Assembly (NCBI GenBank): GCA_032718475.1
Contig: JAUCBJ010002910.1
Span: 1-25,749, forward strand
Direction: 5' to 3'
Origin: Nemertoderma westbladi
Taxonomy: Eukaryota; Xenacoelomorpha; Nemertodermatida; Nemertodermatidae
Length of the DNA: 25,749 bases
In this document: one piece after another, positions 1 to 9,445 of the stretch
How positions within the stretch are numbered: position 1 is the stretch's first letter
Layout of the letters: each line of letters starts with the position of its first letter
Position numbers and translations under genes: made by a program
The notes under the pieces: model-generated
The model's input: only the letters and a program-made list of their open reading frames with translations
Database searches by the model: none
What the model was told of the DNA's origin: nothing

Positions 1-120
1 TATCATCGCATTTGAGTCCATACACACACATGCTTTATGCCACATTTGGATTGAGGGCACAATTTGAATTGAGGACGTCCTCAACTCCAAAAACTTCAGA
101 AATGAAATGCAGACTACAAA

Positions 121-495
121 GGGGCCGTCCAAGTATGACGTCAGCACTTTAGGGGGGGAGGGGTGTTGGGAAAATCTGATGACGTGCTGATGAGGGGAGG
201 GGAGGGGGTCAGCCAAAATCTGACGTCAGCATGTTCATTTATAGGTGCTAGAAGAGATATAGCAGAAGAGTAAATAGCTTGCCTATTTTAATTGTTCGAA
301 GCCCCCGAAGGCCCGTAGCACGACCTTCTGTTTCAGTTACCAGTCACCATGTTTCAGTGATTAGGACGCGAACATTTTTTAAATCTGATTTAGGGGAGGG
401 AGGGGGGTCAACGCCTATCTGATGACATCTGATTTAGGGGAGGGAGGGGGTCAACATTTTGGGGAAAAGTGCAGACGTCATACTTGGACGGCCCC
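121..495. mobile_element. Small DNA transposon (MITE) with 27-bp terminal inverted repeats
   Basis: The first 27 bases (121-147, starting GGGGCCGTCCAAGTATGACG) are the reverse complement of the last 27 (469-495) with one mismatch. The flanks are AAA on both sides (118-120 and 496-498), which fits a 3-bp target duplication. The interior has no coding capacity. It contains several copies of a G-rich motif (GATTTAGGGGAGGGAGGGGG type) and several GACGTCA-like palindromes. This is a non-autonomous cut-and-paste element. The superfamily is uncertain; a 3-bp duplication would be compatible with PIF/Harbinger. Confidence 0.75.
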
Positions 496-759
496 AAAGT
501 GCAGGTTATTTGTAATTTTAGTTATGTCCTCAATTACTCCCATATCAATGCCAGGGGGTGTGTTAGTTTCCTTTGGTGAAATAGTCACATCAGCAATGTT
601 CTTAATGTAATGGAATAATACGGATGATAAATAATTCGCTTGGGGGCGCTGTTAAATTAAGTTGGAATTTAGGACCTTAGGTTTATTTGTGAATCAATAC
701 TGATGGGAAGAAAAGGACATAGATTTCCGTTGTATCATGTCGGAATTGAGGACCTCAAC

Positions 760-915
760 TTGACGTAGTGGTTAAATCCATTACCTTGAATTCACTCGGA
801 GGTCGTGGGTTCGATCTACACATACGGGCCAAGGGATAGTCCGATTCGACATTAATGCTGTAAATGGACTAGCAAGGGCGCCTCTACCGCATTATCTACC
901 GATCTAACTACCCTA
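760..915 (+). repeat. tRNA-derived SINE-like sequence
   Basis: An A-box-like TAGTGGTTAA at 766-775 is followed about 40 bases later by a B-box-like GGGTTCGATCT at 807-817. This is the arrangement of an RNA polymerase III internal promoter in a tRNA-derived SINE. The sequence between them does not fold as a convincing tRNA, so this is called a SINE head rather than a tRNA gene. The tail is not clearly delimited. Confidence 0.5.
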
Positions 916-1147
916 TCTACCTCCAGGTATAGTTTCATAACTTTCCATCGCTTAGATTTCAGCTATTGCGCACCATTTATCCATAAAACGGTAACTAAAT
1001 GAGTACAGAGTACTGGGGTTTCTTTCTTCTGAGGAAAATAGTTTTGGAGGGACCGCACCTGGCCTAACGGTCGAAGAAAACTTTATTTATGTCACATTAA
1101 TTAATCTAGTAGGGCAGGGATGAGATTACATTTTATTGGTAGATGTG

Positions 1148-1175
1148 AGCCAGACACACGTACGTGTGTCTGGCT
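1148..1175. repeat. 28-bp perfect palindrome
   Basis: The 14 bases AGCCAGACACACGT are followed directly by their exact reverse complement. The palindrome sits about 40 bases inside the left end of a candidate transposon (about 1106-1624) whose ends share an inverted AGGGCAGRGATG motif. It can form a cruciform or hairpin. Confidence 0.9.
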
Positions 1176-2659
1176 GGAGGTCAGTTGTTACATGGCAGAG
1201 TTGAAATTTTAAAATATTATTTTAATTTAATTCATTTTAAAAATATTTGGAATATTGTGCATTTATTAAGTAGAATAATTGGTCTGCAGTGAAGCAAATA
1301 CAAGCAACATTCGAATGTCCATATCTCGGTTATTTCCCAACGAAATTCAAACATTTTTACATATAATTTGGAATCCTTGTACGGTCAGCTTTCTCTTGCT
1401 ATCAACAAAATTGAATGTAACGAATGAAATATCCCCGGAGATACTTGTTTAAACGCTTGTACCTAAAGATTGACATTGAGGCATCAATGTGTATCCTCGA
1501 GTAGTGGTCGGTGTGTTGTATGTCCTCATCAGCCATCAGTTTGTAAATCATATTAATAATTGGTTGATTATATAACATCATTGCATAACAACCGGAATCT
1601 CATTACATCTCTGCCCTGTTAGGTTTCTTGTGAATTATACCGGACCAATGTTTAATATACTCTCAGGATTTGAAGAAGCTTTATAGTATGAAACCATTAT
1701 ATTCTGTTTCACTGTTTCTCGTTACTCAATAAAGCCAAGCAAATGATCCAATTTTTTCCACAGATATTCCTTTCCTAACATATGTCGATATGAGAGAGAC
1801 CTTTCAGGCCATTTACTGTATAGGCCTTATTAACTCTGCTCTATACCAGTTGAATTTCGGGAGGCGAGCAACAAATGCAACATAATCAAATTACTGTATG
1901 TGTCAAAGCACACTCCATAATAGCTGAATTCTAAGTGAGTGATGAAAAGTTAAAACTATACATGGAGGTAGATTGGGCGGGTAATTATATAGTGCGATAG
2001 ACAACCGAAAACCAACAGCAGACAACCGAGAACAGACAGCAGACAAACGACAGCAGGCAATCGACATGACGAATGAATTACCGACCACTGTAATCGTAGC
2101 AGCGACCCGCCTGGTCCATGGATGCACGAAAGTCATACAATGACATTCCAGATGTCGACATTCTTGATAATGAATGCCGATGAATGGATGATCTCAAAGT
2201 GATGAGTTGCGTTCTTGCGTTGCAGAGAAAGGCTGCCAGTTCTACAACCCAATCCTAATATATGATGTGGGTGGGCCGATACATGTTAGCCCATATATCG
2301 TATATGTACTGTATGTCTGTAGTGCGTACAGTAGGCCTACTCTATTATCTAAACTAATATTAAACTGACAGTCTAATTAGTTACATCAGTTCTGGTCTAA
2401 CTGTGACAGCTTCCTTCCAGGGAAGCTATCCATAGGCCACATGGAGCAAGGCAAGGGCAAGAGGTCGAACAATTTAAATGTTTATAATTTAGTGTCTCAA
2501 AAGTGAATACAATGTAGAATCAATACATCAATCATACAATACATCTCTTGCACAAAATATTCCAACCCACTTATTCATCCTTCACATTTCAATAATTGTG
2601 CACCAAACACCGCTTCCCAATTACTCCACACAACTAATATAACCTACCTCATTAAGTCA

Positions 2660-2924
2660 TTAGCTGTTTGTAGACTCACTAACCTCCTCTAATTCATCCC
2701 GATGAGGCATGACTATTGGCTCAGGTTCTGGCTCTGGTACGTGATTGGTTACATTATTTGATTGGATAGGATTTTGTTGTCTAGGGGGTTCTGGGGCTGG
2801 TTCCATGCCTTCGATCTCTGCTATGATTCGTTTTGCCTTGGCGCGATGGTCTTTGTCTGCCAAGGCAGATTTATAGTGCGTGGCGCAATATAGGACTTTG
2901 TTTAGGGAACATATTGTTAGAGCC
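2660..2924 (-). CDS. LIM/coiled-coil gene, last exon: second half of LIM domain and tail
   Basis: The acceptor TTTTTCAG precedes 2924. One base completes the Thr codon split by the intron. The exon then reads ALTICSLNKVLYCATHYKSA, which supplies the last two zinc ligands (C and H). A basic stretch (DHRAKAKRIIAEIEG) and a Pro/Glu-rich tail follow before TAA at 2662-2660. A possible donor (GAG|GTTAGT) just before the stop leaves a small chance that the protein continues. Confidence 0.75.
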
Positions 2925-5900
2925 CTGAAAAATAAGAAGTAGGCCTACAATTAAATAGTTTCAGTTTGAACTGACTTTTTCAGGTTATGTATGTTACCGG
3001 GATAATTGCTTCTGTATACAACAGACTACAGGTTGGCTTAGTTGAGGTTATTCATCAATTGTGATTGTGAATATGAATGAATAAAACATCACAGTTTAAT
3101 ACCATGTACCGGTAACTACTGTACAGTATTAATATATGATATAACACCATCTACATTAGAGTTAAATATTTATAATTTATTTTCTTTACTTTTCTAATAG
3201 ACGTTCATGTGGTTGTTGGGGATGGGCTCCGAATTTTGAAGAAAATAATGGCGTGGTGAGGGTTGACAGTTTGTTGTATCAAGTGCGCTGCCCTACAAAG
3301 TTTACAGTATCTGTAAAGTAGTGATCGGTGAACGTGTGAAACCAGAAACAGCGGAGGCTACCCGAATGCTCCTCTTTTGACTCTTACCTACATATAAGGT
3401 AGGGAGGGCGCCACACTAACTCCCAAGGTTGAACTCTCCATAACTATCAAACCATATTATCTTTACTCCCCCGCAGAAGCCAGGTTCCCATTATACCGCT
3501 GGATTTGAGTATTAGGCACTAATATCTAAAGTAGCAATGTATCTAGTCTTCTAATCTAATCTACCAGGTATTCCATAATGATTGCCCCCCCCCCCCCCCC
3601 CCCCCCCCAAGCCAAAACTTCCAGACATGCACCTTAGTGTAATATATCATTTGAAAGATAATTTAATTCTGAGCTTGCATGCAAAAATTTAGGGTCCAAT
3701 ACAAAAGTATAAAAATTTTATAGGCAATTCTTTAAACCAATCTTATTTTTCAATATTTTTGATTTAATCACAATTTTTAAAAAATATAATTTATCCAGCG
3801 TTAGTCATCAGCTTTACAGCCATGTTTTTACCCTTTGCAGCACGGGGAGCTCCTCGATAGTGGCAAAGGATGTTGGCCCTTAAAAGGGCCGTTTTGGTTT
3901 GAGTTCAGACGACCCTCTCTAAAAGTAACATTTCTGATCCTGACAACCTTACGTTTTTTCTTCAGAGCCATCGAAGATTGCACTGGAACTTGTCATTTTA
4001 ATTACTTCTGTTAAGCCTAATTCAGTAAAATTACCAAAGAAACACTAATACCGGTAACTGAATACTGTAATATATTGCAATACAGCAAAAGTCAGGCAGT
4101 AATAACTGTTTAAACAGGGCTGCAACCTGCAAAGCTGATGACTAACGCTGGATAAATTATATTTTTTTTAATTGTGATTAAATCACAAATATTGAAAGAG
4201 ATTGGTTTAACGAATTGCCTATAAAAATTTTATACTTTTGTAATGGACCCTAAATTTTTGCATGCATGCTCAGAATTAAATTATCTTTCGAATGATATAT
4301 TACATACACTAAAGTACATGTCTGGCAGTTTTGGCTGGCCAGGGTGGGGCAATCATTATGGAACACCAGGTAGTATCTAATAAAAAGAAAACTCAAAAAA
4401 AGTATCTAATCTATCTATTATCCACCAATACTCTTTTTAATTTAAATTGCTTTGATGTTTTTATGAGTATTGTATTTATTGAGGATACCCGTAAAGGTGA
4501 AGCCCGGATGAGGTGTAGGCCTAACCAATTGAATTTTATAACCCAATTAGGGAGCCCAAAAAACCCGCCAGATGAGGTTTCGTTATCTAACGTGAACAAT
4601 GAATGTTATACAATTATTGCTTGGACGATTCGCTCAGTTCGTTTTTAGCCTCAAATATTTTTTATTATTAGTACTAAAAATCGCAAAGATAACTTACGTT
4701 AACACTTTCTTACACTCGTAACATTTGAGGCAGTTAATGTGGAAGGTTTTCTCAGAGTCTTCAACCTTCTCCATCGGATGTACTGTTCGCTTACATAGTC
4801 CGCATGCGGTAGGTTCCAGTTTCGGTGAGTAAACTTGACCAGTCTGCAAAATAAATTAATCTCTGCGTTATTTGTTATTTTCGAGGGAATTAATATTCAT
4901 GATACTGGTATTGAAAACATCATGTGTTACTGTAACTATAACTGTAACTGATTTAATTATCAATATGATTTTACATTGTTAGTATACGTATATAGTATAC
5001 AATATACATACAGTTATTAACATATTCTAAAAGATTTCACCAAGTAAAATAACTTACACGTTTAATTTCGGGTTTTTTATTGATGTTATTCAATCTTTGA
5101 ACATAGGCTCCTTGTTTCCCTTTGACTCCGGGTTCTTCTGTCTCAGACTTCTTGCTATACTTGGTAGCCAGCTCCAGTTCCCTAACTCTGTCTGACCCCA
5201 TCACCTCTTTCATTCGTCTCACTTGTTCCTTTATACGAATGTTTAATTCTTTCATCTGTAAGGAGCGTTTAAAACTACATTATATTTATTTATAAAATGT
5301 TTACATTTTATAAAGTTATTATATTTTTTACAATATATATTTTTCAAAAAATATATTGTGGTAGCGCCGCATACGCAAGAATCATGTTCTAGATTGTCCC
5401 AACCCAATATAGTTTCATAATATTTTTTCGGTTTCTTTTAATGTGTTCTGAAAAGCAAAGTGAAGGCTGAAGAATAACACCTAAATATTCATACTTATAG
5501 CATACGGTGACGTTTTCTCCGTTATAATTAAAAGTGACAGTAGCTGCGAGTCTACCCCCTTTTCGAAATTTAACAACTTTCGTTTTATCCAGATTTACTT
5601 CCACACCATTAGATAGACACCATTCGTGGAGAATGTCCAGGCCACTTTGTATTATACAAAGGAATCTAAGGATATTATCCTACACTTTTATCCGAGGAGT
5701 AAAAAGCGAGGTCGTCCGCGAAAAATAGAAACTTTAGATTTACGATTCCCTATCGAAGTGCTGTGGCGAGGTCTGCAATAAAGAAATTAGGGCAAGTCGG
5801 GGAAAACAACCTCCCTGTAGAGTGTACCCCTGAGTTGGTCAATAAGATTAGATAATCGCAGGCCATCGTATACCTGGATGTAGTTATGGAGTAAGTACGA

Positions 5901-8739
5901 ATAATCTCCCTTTAATCCCAAAGCCATACATAAAGGGAAATTCTAGCATTTTTATGAATTTCTTAAACTTAACGTACATTTTCATTTCATGGGTTTACCT
6001 TATTTTGTGATCCTACGTTTAACTTATGACTATTTTTAACATGGTCCAATTACCCCCCGTGGGGACGTAATTAAAAAAAAAAGAAATAAAAATATTCATA
6101 TGTTTTGTTTTTTCATTTGTTATCGAGACCCATTTTCAGCTGATCGAGATAATTGCATACATTAGTCCCGTAATTAATACCGGTAACTCCTCTCTACTAA
6201 CGTCGTAATCTTGACTCTGAAGTTTCAGCTGCAAGTCGAATTTATCGCTCGCGCTCTTCTGTATTTTATCATCGAGGTCCTTCGCTTTGTCTCTCAACTG
6301 GTCTAACGATAACTGGCCCGTATAGATTTCCTCGACATTTTCTTTCAGGTAGTTTTCCCTTTCTATACTTAGATCCTGCTTTGATATCGCGGCGTCCTTT
6401 CTTGCCTTTTCTATGTGCTCCTGGAATTAAGTTAAAACATTTCATTCAATATTCTCTATGTATATTTACTACTCAAATTATTATCCGTAGCCTTATAGGC
6501 CTACTGTATTATGCCATTTCCCCCCACAACCCGGTTTACACAGGCCGCCAGCTGGGGAGTAATTCTATACGATTCGAGATAAGGTACCAGAAGAGATAAG
6601 GGACCAGAAGAGATACGGGACCAGAAGAGATAAGGGACCAGAAGAGATAAGGGACCAGAAGAGATAAGGGACCAGAAGAGATAAGGGACCACAAGAGATA
6701 AGGGACCAGAAGAGATAAGGTACCAGAAGAGATAAGGGACCAGAAGAGATAAGGGACCAGAAGAGATAAGGGACCAGAAGAGATAAGGGACCAGAAGAGA
6801 TAAGGGACCAGAAGAGATATGGGACCAGAAGAGATAAGGGACCAGAAGAGATAAGGGACCAGAAGAGATAAGGGACCAGAAGAGATATGGGACCAGAAGA
6901 GATATGGGACCAGAAGAGATAAGGGACCAGAAGAGATAAGGGACCAGAAGAGATAAGGGACCAGAAGAGATAAGGGACCAGAAGAGATAAGGGACCAGAA
7001 GAGATAAGGGACCAGAAGAGATAAGGAACCAGAAGAGATACGGGACCAGAAGAGATACGGGACCAGAAGAGATACGGGACCAGAAGAGATAAGGGACCAG
7101 AAGAGATAAGGTACCAGAAGAGATATGGGACCAGAAGAGATAAGGTACCAGAAGAGATAAGGTACCAGAAGAGATAAGGTACCAGAAGAGATAAGGGACC
7201 AGAAGAGATAAGGGACCAGAAGAGATACGGGACCAGAAGAGATACGGGACCAGAAGAGATACGGGACCAGAAGAGATAAGGGACCAGAAGAGATAAGGGA
7301 CCAGAAGAGATAAGGGATCAGAAGAGATAAGGGACCAGAAGAGATAAGGGACCAGAAGAGATAAGGGACCAGAAGAGATACGGGACCAGAAGAGATACGG
7401 GACCAGAAGAGATACGGGACTATTATAGCACAGGTTTCAGTTACGAGTATTCAGCTGTTATTTGCTTCGATTTCCCCTTGTATTAAGGGTCTGGGCATGG
7501 TGCAGTCAGTGCGACCCAGACAGTGGACAGAAGACCAGTCCGATACTAACCCTCATCATCTTTAGTGTGTCGACTCTGTCTGATTGCAATACTTTATCTT
7601 TCTTATTTTGTCTCATTTCCTTCTTCCGTCGTTCCTCCTCCACTCGCTTATTTTTCTCCTCCAAGTCCCTCTCCCTCCGTTCCTCTTCCATTTGTCGAAT
7701 CATTTCCTCTCGTTCCTCGCGTTCCCGCCCGCGATCCGCCTGCGTTAATAAAAAAATAAAGAAATAAAAAATATAATAATGAAGGTTTTTCATAGGCCCA
7801 CATAATAATTTAATTACAGTTCGAAATAAATTAATCGTTACGACTACGGACGGACATTTAAAAATCATATTGTAATAAAGTTGTTCAGAGATGGAAAAAA
7901 TGAGAAAACGCGTCACCGGGGGTTGAACCAGCGCTATACGTACGTTTCTGCCTATCAGGCCTCATCAGTAGCGCTAACCAGTTCAGCCACTGACATTCAC
8001 TATCCCACCTAATCCACTTCTATTGAACAGGCAGTCTTTAATTGCATATCCTATCCCTAACAGCGGACCTAACGGCGTCAAGTATGTTAGAGTGAAACAG
8101 GAGAGAAGTACAAATAAATAAATATTCAGCTTGAGTATTAATTGCTGCCTGGTGATAATAATTAAACAAATGAATTGTAGTTGAGCAGTTAATGCAACTT
8201 TAATGAACGATAATTGTAATAAGTTGTTCAGAAATGGAAAATCGAAATGGAAATTTCGGCCTATCAAGCCTCTTCAGTAGCGCTAATGGAGATAGGATAG
8301 GGGCCTATACAACTTCAGACTGCCTGTTCAATAGTAGTGGATTATATAGAAATGCGAGGGTCAGGGGAGAGTGGCGATCCTATTAGCGCTACTGAGGAAG
8401 CCTGATAGGCCGAAACGTATGTACGTATAGCGCTGGATCAACCCCCGTGACGCGCATTCTCATTTTTTCAATTTTTGAACAACTGGTGGCAGAAATATTT
8501 TTGTTAAGCCAGCATAGCATCTCTACAGTATGTGTAGCTGTAATGCCGCAGGCCGATTGTTATAGCTGCAGTAGGCCTACTGGCCTACCTTTCTTCGTTT
8601 CAACTCGCGCATTTCCTCTTCGATTTTCTCTCGTTCTTTTCGCCTTTCTTCTAGATCTTCTTCCAGTTTCGCTCGTTCCATCTCATCCTTTTGTTTTTTC
8701 ATAAAGCGAAACCGCTCCGCGGCCGACATTGTTTCTTCC
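2660..8739 (-). CDS. Coiled-coil protein with one C-terminal LIM domain (six exons)
   Basis: Six exons on the minus strand (8589-8739, 7551-7739, 6202-6420, 5058-5255, 4698-4843, 2660-2924) join in one frame with good AG acceptors and GTTAGT, GTAAGT or GTAGGC donors. The joined product is about 385 residues if translation starts at the ATG at 8729, or longer if there are upstream exons. The N-terminal 250 residues are almost all charged helix (ERRKEREKIEEEMRELKRR type), so a coiled coil is likely. The C-terminal exons make a complete LIM domain: C-x2-C-x17-H-x2-C-x2-C-x2-C-x17-C-x2-H, all eight zinc ligands present. The LIM core (KRTVHPMEK, then TFHINCLKC) resembles single-LIM actin-binding proteins such as EPLIN/LIMA1 and MICAL-type LIM domains. 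From that I infer a cytoskeletal adaptor role, but I cannot name an orthologue. The tail is proline and glutamate rich (PEPEPEP). It is divergent to tropomyosin. Confidence 0.8.
3585..3608. repeat. C24 homopolymer
   Basis: An uninterrupted run of 24 C lies inside the left inverted arm of the foldback element. The matching place in the right arm (4342-4350) lacks the expansion, so the run arose after the arms formed, or is an assembly length error. Confidence 0.9.
3875..3890 (-). other. Histone-mRNA-type stem-loop motif in the foldback loop
   Basis: Read on the minus strand this is GGCCCTTTTAAGGGCC, a six-base stem with a four-base TTTA loop, preceded by CCAAAAC and followed by AACA. That matches the form of the 3' stem-loop of replication-dependent histone mRNAs. 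I could not identify a histone coding sequence upstream on the minus strand, nor a downstream purine-rich element. It may be a chance palindrome or a captured histone 3' end. Confidence 0.35.
4698..4843 (-). CDS. LIM/coiled-coil gene, exon 5: first zinc finger of the LIM domain
   Basis: The acceptor is TTTTGCAG before 4843 and the donor is AAC|GTAAGT after 4698; length is 48 codons plus two bases. It encodes TGQVYSPKLEPTACGLCK and onward. The zinc ligands visible are C-x2-C, then 17 residues to H, then C, C and C at the spacing of a LIM domain. This exon is absent from simple ORF searches because it is short. Confidence 0.85.
5058..5255 (-). CDS. LIM/coiled-coil gene, exon 4 visible
   Basis: The acceptor is CCTTACAG before 5255 and the donor is CGT|GTAAGT after 5058. 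It has 66 codons, phase 0 at both ends. The first half continues the helix (MKELNIRIKEQVRRMKEVMG). The second half is lysine and glycine rich and probably a flexible linker ahead of the LIM domain. Confidence 0.75.
5389..5950 (-). pseudogene. Decayed LINE (non-LTR) reverse transcriptase fragment
   Basis: On the minus strand a segment reads LFFADDLAFYSSD, which contains the FADD catalytic motif of a reverse transcriptase palm. It is followed about 35 residues later by EVNLDKTKVVKFRKGGRLA and then YKYEYLGVILQPS, the conserved motifs after the active site in non-LTR retrotransposons. There are in-frame stops (for example just after the FADD segment) and frame changes further upstream, so it is dead. 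It sits in an intron of the LIM gene in the same orientation as the host gene. The clade cannot be assigned safely. Confidence 0.8.
6202..6420 (-). CDS. LIM/coiled-coil gene, exon 3 visible
   Basis: The acceptor is AATTCCAG before 6420 and the donor is GAC|GTTAGT after 6202. It has 73 codons, phase 0 at both ends. It starts EHIEKARKDAAISKQDL and ends LQSQDYD, with heptad-like hydrophobic spacing, consistent with continued coiled coil. Confidence 0.75.
6576..7420. repeat. 17-bp minisatellite, about 50 copies
   Basis: The unit AGAAGAGATAAGGGACC is repeated head to tail for about 845 bases in an intron of the LIM gene. Variation is concentrated at two positions: the base after GAT (AAGGG, ACGGG or ATGGG) and the last G (GGGACC or GGTACC). 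Neighbouring units tend to share variants, which points to recent local amplification. As 17 is not a multiple of three, the open frames across it are accidental. Confidence 0.95.
7551..7739 (-). CDS. LIM/coiled-coil gene, exon 2 visible
   Basis: The acceptor is AACGCAG before 7739 and the donor is AGG|GTTAGT after 7551. The exon has exactly 63 codons, phase 0 at both ends. It encodes a very highly charged helix (REREEREEMIRQMEEERR) ending in VDTLKMMR. Confidence 0.75.
7865..8043 (-). mobile_element. tRNA-derived SINE, copy A
   Basis: On the minus strand an A box (TGGCTGAACTGGTTAGCG, rc of 7972-7989) is followed by a B box (GGTTCAACCCCC, rc of 7918-7929), the pol III promoter of a tRNA-derived SINE. 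The tail on that strand is rich in T and A. It is the mirror image of copy C at 8317-8487. Confidence 0.65.
8209..8290 (-). mobile_element. SINE fragment, copy B (internally deleted)
   Basis: The plus strand reads AAGTTGTTCAGAAATGGAAA and then CGGCCTATCAAGCCTCTTCA, TAGCGCTAAT, matching both ends of copy A. The middle, including the B box region, is missing (about 45 bases). It is therefore a deleted member of the same family. Confidence 0.6.
8317..8487 (+). mobile_element. SINE copy C, inverted relative to copy A
   Basis: This segment matches the reverse complement of copy A over about 170 bases, from ACTGCCTGTTCAATAG to TTTTTGAACAAC. The B box is GGATCAACCCCC. The A box is degenerate, and there is a small duplication within GTATGTACGTATAG. 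Copies A and C together form a large inverted repeat with about 270 bases between the arms. Confidence 0.65.
8589..8739 (-). CDS. LIM/coiled-coil gene, exon 1 visible (start exon?)
   Basis: The acceptor TTTTTCAG precedes 8739 and the donor is AAG|GTAGGC at 8589/8588. The exon is 151 bases: one base plus 50 codons. The ATG at 8729-8727 has A at -3 (AACAATGT) and begins MSAAERFRFMKKQKDEMER, a plausible start. Because the exon opens with an acceptor and the frame remains open up to it, either this is the first coding exon behind a 5' UTR intron, or further coding exons lie upstream. The rest is an uninterrupted K/R/E helix. Confidence 0.7.
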
Positions 8740-8899
8740 CTGAAAAAGTATATTTTTATTTATTTCCTCTGTTGCCTCTTTCCTGCTAAGAGTATACAGT
8801 AGCAGCACAATCTTCTGATATTCTGATCTTCCATCTACGCCAGATTACAGGCATAGAGGTACCAGTAATCATTACATAATGGCACTTATTTTTCCAACG

Positions 8900-9005
8900 C
8901 TAAAATTAATCACTTTATCACTAAATTAATCACTTTATCACTAAAATTAATCACTTTATCACTAAAATTAATTACTTATCACTAAAATTAATCACTTATA
9001 ACCAA
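8900..9005. repeat. Short AT-rich tandem repeat
   Basis: About five copies of a TTAATCACTTTATCACTAAAA-like unit of roughly 20 bases are present, with some shortened. Similar sequence in the opposite orientation (GATTAATTTTAGTGGAT) occurs near 9349-9367, so the tract may be the subterminal repeat of a transposon spanning about 8895-9370. Confidence 0.7.
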
Positions 9006-9031
9006 AATCAATTCATTTTCCACCACATGGG

Positions 9032-9236
9032 AAAACCAATTGGGGGAAAGGAGAAGGTTACAGAGGTAGGCTTTTATAACCAAAACAATAAACAGTGTTG
9101 ATAGCAATTGGCTAATTGGGGTAAAGAAACAGGATACAGAGGTACAGGTAGGCTTTTATAACCAAAACTATAAACAGTGTTGTTACCAATTGGGGAAAGG
9201 AGCAGGTTACAGAGGTAGGCTTTTATAACCAGCGGA
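9032..9236. repeat. Tandem repeat, about 75-80 bp, 2.6 copies
   Basis: Three successive blocks contain CAATTGGGG, AGGTTACAGAGGTAGGC, TTTTATAACC and AAACAGTGTTG in the same order. The third is truncated after TTTTATAACC. Copies differ by point changes and a few short insertions. No coding potential is seen. Confidence 0.8.
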
Positions 9237-9445
9237 ATATGTACCGGTACTTCGAATCCCAATGCCAATAAAAAATATTTAAGAATGATCCATTTTAGTG
9301 GATTAATGATTAAATTTAGGGAAAAAACTCAATAAAAATAGTGGAAGAATGATTAATTTTAGTGGATAATTGCAGCATAAGTTCACAATGTGCAGTGCTG
9401 TACCGGCAGTATCTACCAACACGAAACAGCGAAAGCGGGGACACA

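Larger units (their letters stand above)
1..2659. other. Gene-free AT-rich flank
   Basis: I see no convincing exon here. The short open frames have no recognisable domain and lie partly in low-complexity sequence. Apart from the transposon, SINE and palindromes listed separately, there is an imperfect tandem repeat of roughly 24 bases rich in GACAACCGA and CAGCAGACA at about 2000-2066, and a 16-bp palindrome built on GAGGACGTCCTC at 69-84. The minus-strand gene that starts at 8739 ends at the right edge, so its 3' UTR should extend into about 2400-2659. I did not find a clear AATAAA on that strand. Confidence 0.6.
3561..4373. mobile_element. Foldback DNA transposon with ~240-bp inverted arms and 8-bp target duplication
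   Basis: The left arm (3561 to about 3826) and right arm (about 4130 to 4373) are inverted copies of each other over more than 200 bases at high identity. They begin CTACCAGGTATTCCATAATG and, on the other strand, CTACCTGGTGTTCCATAATG. The flanks are AATCTAAT (3553-3560) and TATCTAAT (4374-4381): seven of eight bases duplicated, an hAT-like or P-like target duplication. The left arm has acquired a run of 24 C (3585-3608) where the right arm has only a short CCCC segment. The 300-bp loop contains no transposase. It lies in the last intron of the LIM gene. Confidence 0.8.

Noticed and set aside
4331-4648. 105-codon plus-strand frame
   Set aside because: It starts inside the foldback transposon arm and has no domain; composition looks like random AT-rich DNA.
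6501-6692. Minus-strand frame of repeated leucine, serine and proline (WSLISSGPLSLL type)
   Set aside because: It is a translation of the 17-bp minisatellite, whose unit length shifts frame at each copy.
7462-7767. Plus-strand Ser/Arg-rich frames at the second LIM-gene exon
   Set aside because: They are antisense to the E/R-rich coiled-coil exon on the minus strand, which has matching splice sites.
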